Shown here: one piece after another, positions 63,855 to 64,000 of the stretch
How the letters are laid out: every line of letters starts with the position of its first letter
Numbering within the stretch: the first letter of the stretch is position 1
DNA from: Agriotes lineatus
Lineage: Eukaryota > Arthropoda > Insecta > Coleoptera > Elateridae
Reading direction: 5' to 3'
DNA: 64,000 nucleotides
NCBI GenBank assembly: GCA_940337035.1
Contig: CALNHX010003565.1
Span: 1-64,000, forward strand
Made by a program: the position numbers and the translations under genes
The notes under the pieces: generated by a model
Seen by the model: the letters and a program-made list of their open reading frames with translations, nothing else
Database searches by the model: none
Told to the model about the DNA's origin: nothing

Positions 63855-63960
63855 AACGATACAAGTTTGATTATGAGCATCTTAACGAAACGAGTTTGAT
63901 TGTCAAAAGGAGGCGGTGAGCCGAGTTTTGCGGCAATCAAACGAGTTTCGTTGTGTGCCA
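63855..63960. repeat. Hairpin class, copy with AGGAGGCGGTGAGCCGAG apex
   Basis: AACGAAACGAGTTTGATTG pairs with CAATCAAACGAGTTTCGTT around a GC-rich tip. The outer words CATCTTAACG and GCGTTAAGATG are also inverted around 63813-63885. Confidence 0.7.
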
Positions 63961-64000
63961 TAAGCAAACGTGTATTGTTCAATATTTTATCTTCATCAAT

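Overview
The window is animal nuclear DNA, almost certainly from an insect with a large, repeat-rich genome. It has GT-AG introns, AT-rich intergenic DNA and an insect-type mix of mobile elements: RTE, Jockey and Penelope retroelements, Gypsy and Copia LTR elements, and hAT, piggyBac, pogo and Tc1/mariner DNA transposons. A leaf-beetle-like genome would fit, but that is an impression and not something I could test.

Only two host genes are visible, both on the + strand at the right. The first is a transferrin-family gene whose nine coding exons I could join with exact phase agreement from 29808 to 60193 (708 codons plus stop). Its signal-peptide exon lies 23.75 kb upstream of the second exon. 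The protein has two transferrin lobes and a hydrophobic C-terminal tail of GPI-anchor type, and most iron-binding and anion-binding residues in both lobes appear replaced, so it is probably not a classical iron carrier. The second, 535 bp downstream, is the 5' part of DYNC2I1 (WDR60), the intermediate chain 1 of the intraflagellar-transport dynein-2 motor. It starts at 60729 and runs off the right end.

Layout: 1-29.8 kb is a gene-free repeat field holding an RTE LINE with target-site duplication, a hAT remnant, a Jockey LINE split by a 1.86-kb GC-rich insertion, a Tc1/mariner remnant, a Copia tail, and a 4.6-kb nest in which a Penelope-like element sits between the arms of a large inverted repeat that has itself taken further insertions. 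29.9-53.6 kb is intron 1 of the transferrin gene. It holds several hAT elements, a piggyBac, a tRNA-like/LINE chimera, a pogo element, a mariner deletion derivative, a nearly new Gypsy element without reverse transcriptase, and a Jockey/CR1-type LINE. Intron 2 (53.7-57.8 kb) holds a mariner MITE and a second RTE LINE with perfect target-site duplication. 57.8-64 kb holds the remaining transferrin exons and DYNC2I1.

The most unusual items are: a 1.3-kb unit with a tRNA-like head fused to an RTE coding tail, flanked by one target duplication and with an empty site visible in a paralogous repeat; the RT-less Gypsy with 516/517 identical LTRs, a long PBS and an open 897-codon frame containing a 249-bp tandem repeat; a set of long hairpins with unrelated stems but a common GC-rich apex, some with GTAGATAAAAT-like ends; and the transferrin predicted not to bind iron in the usual way.
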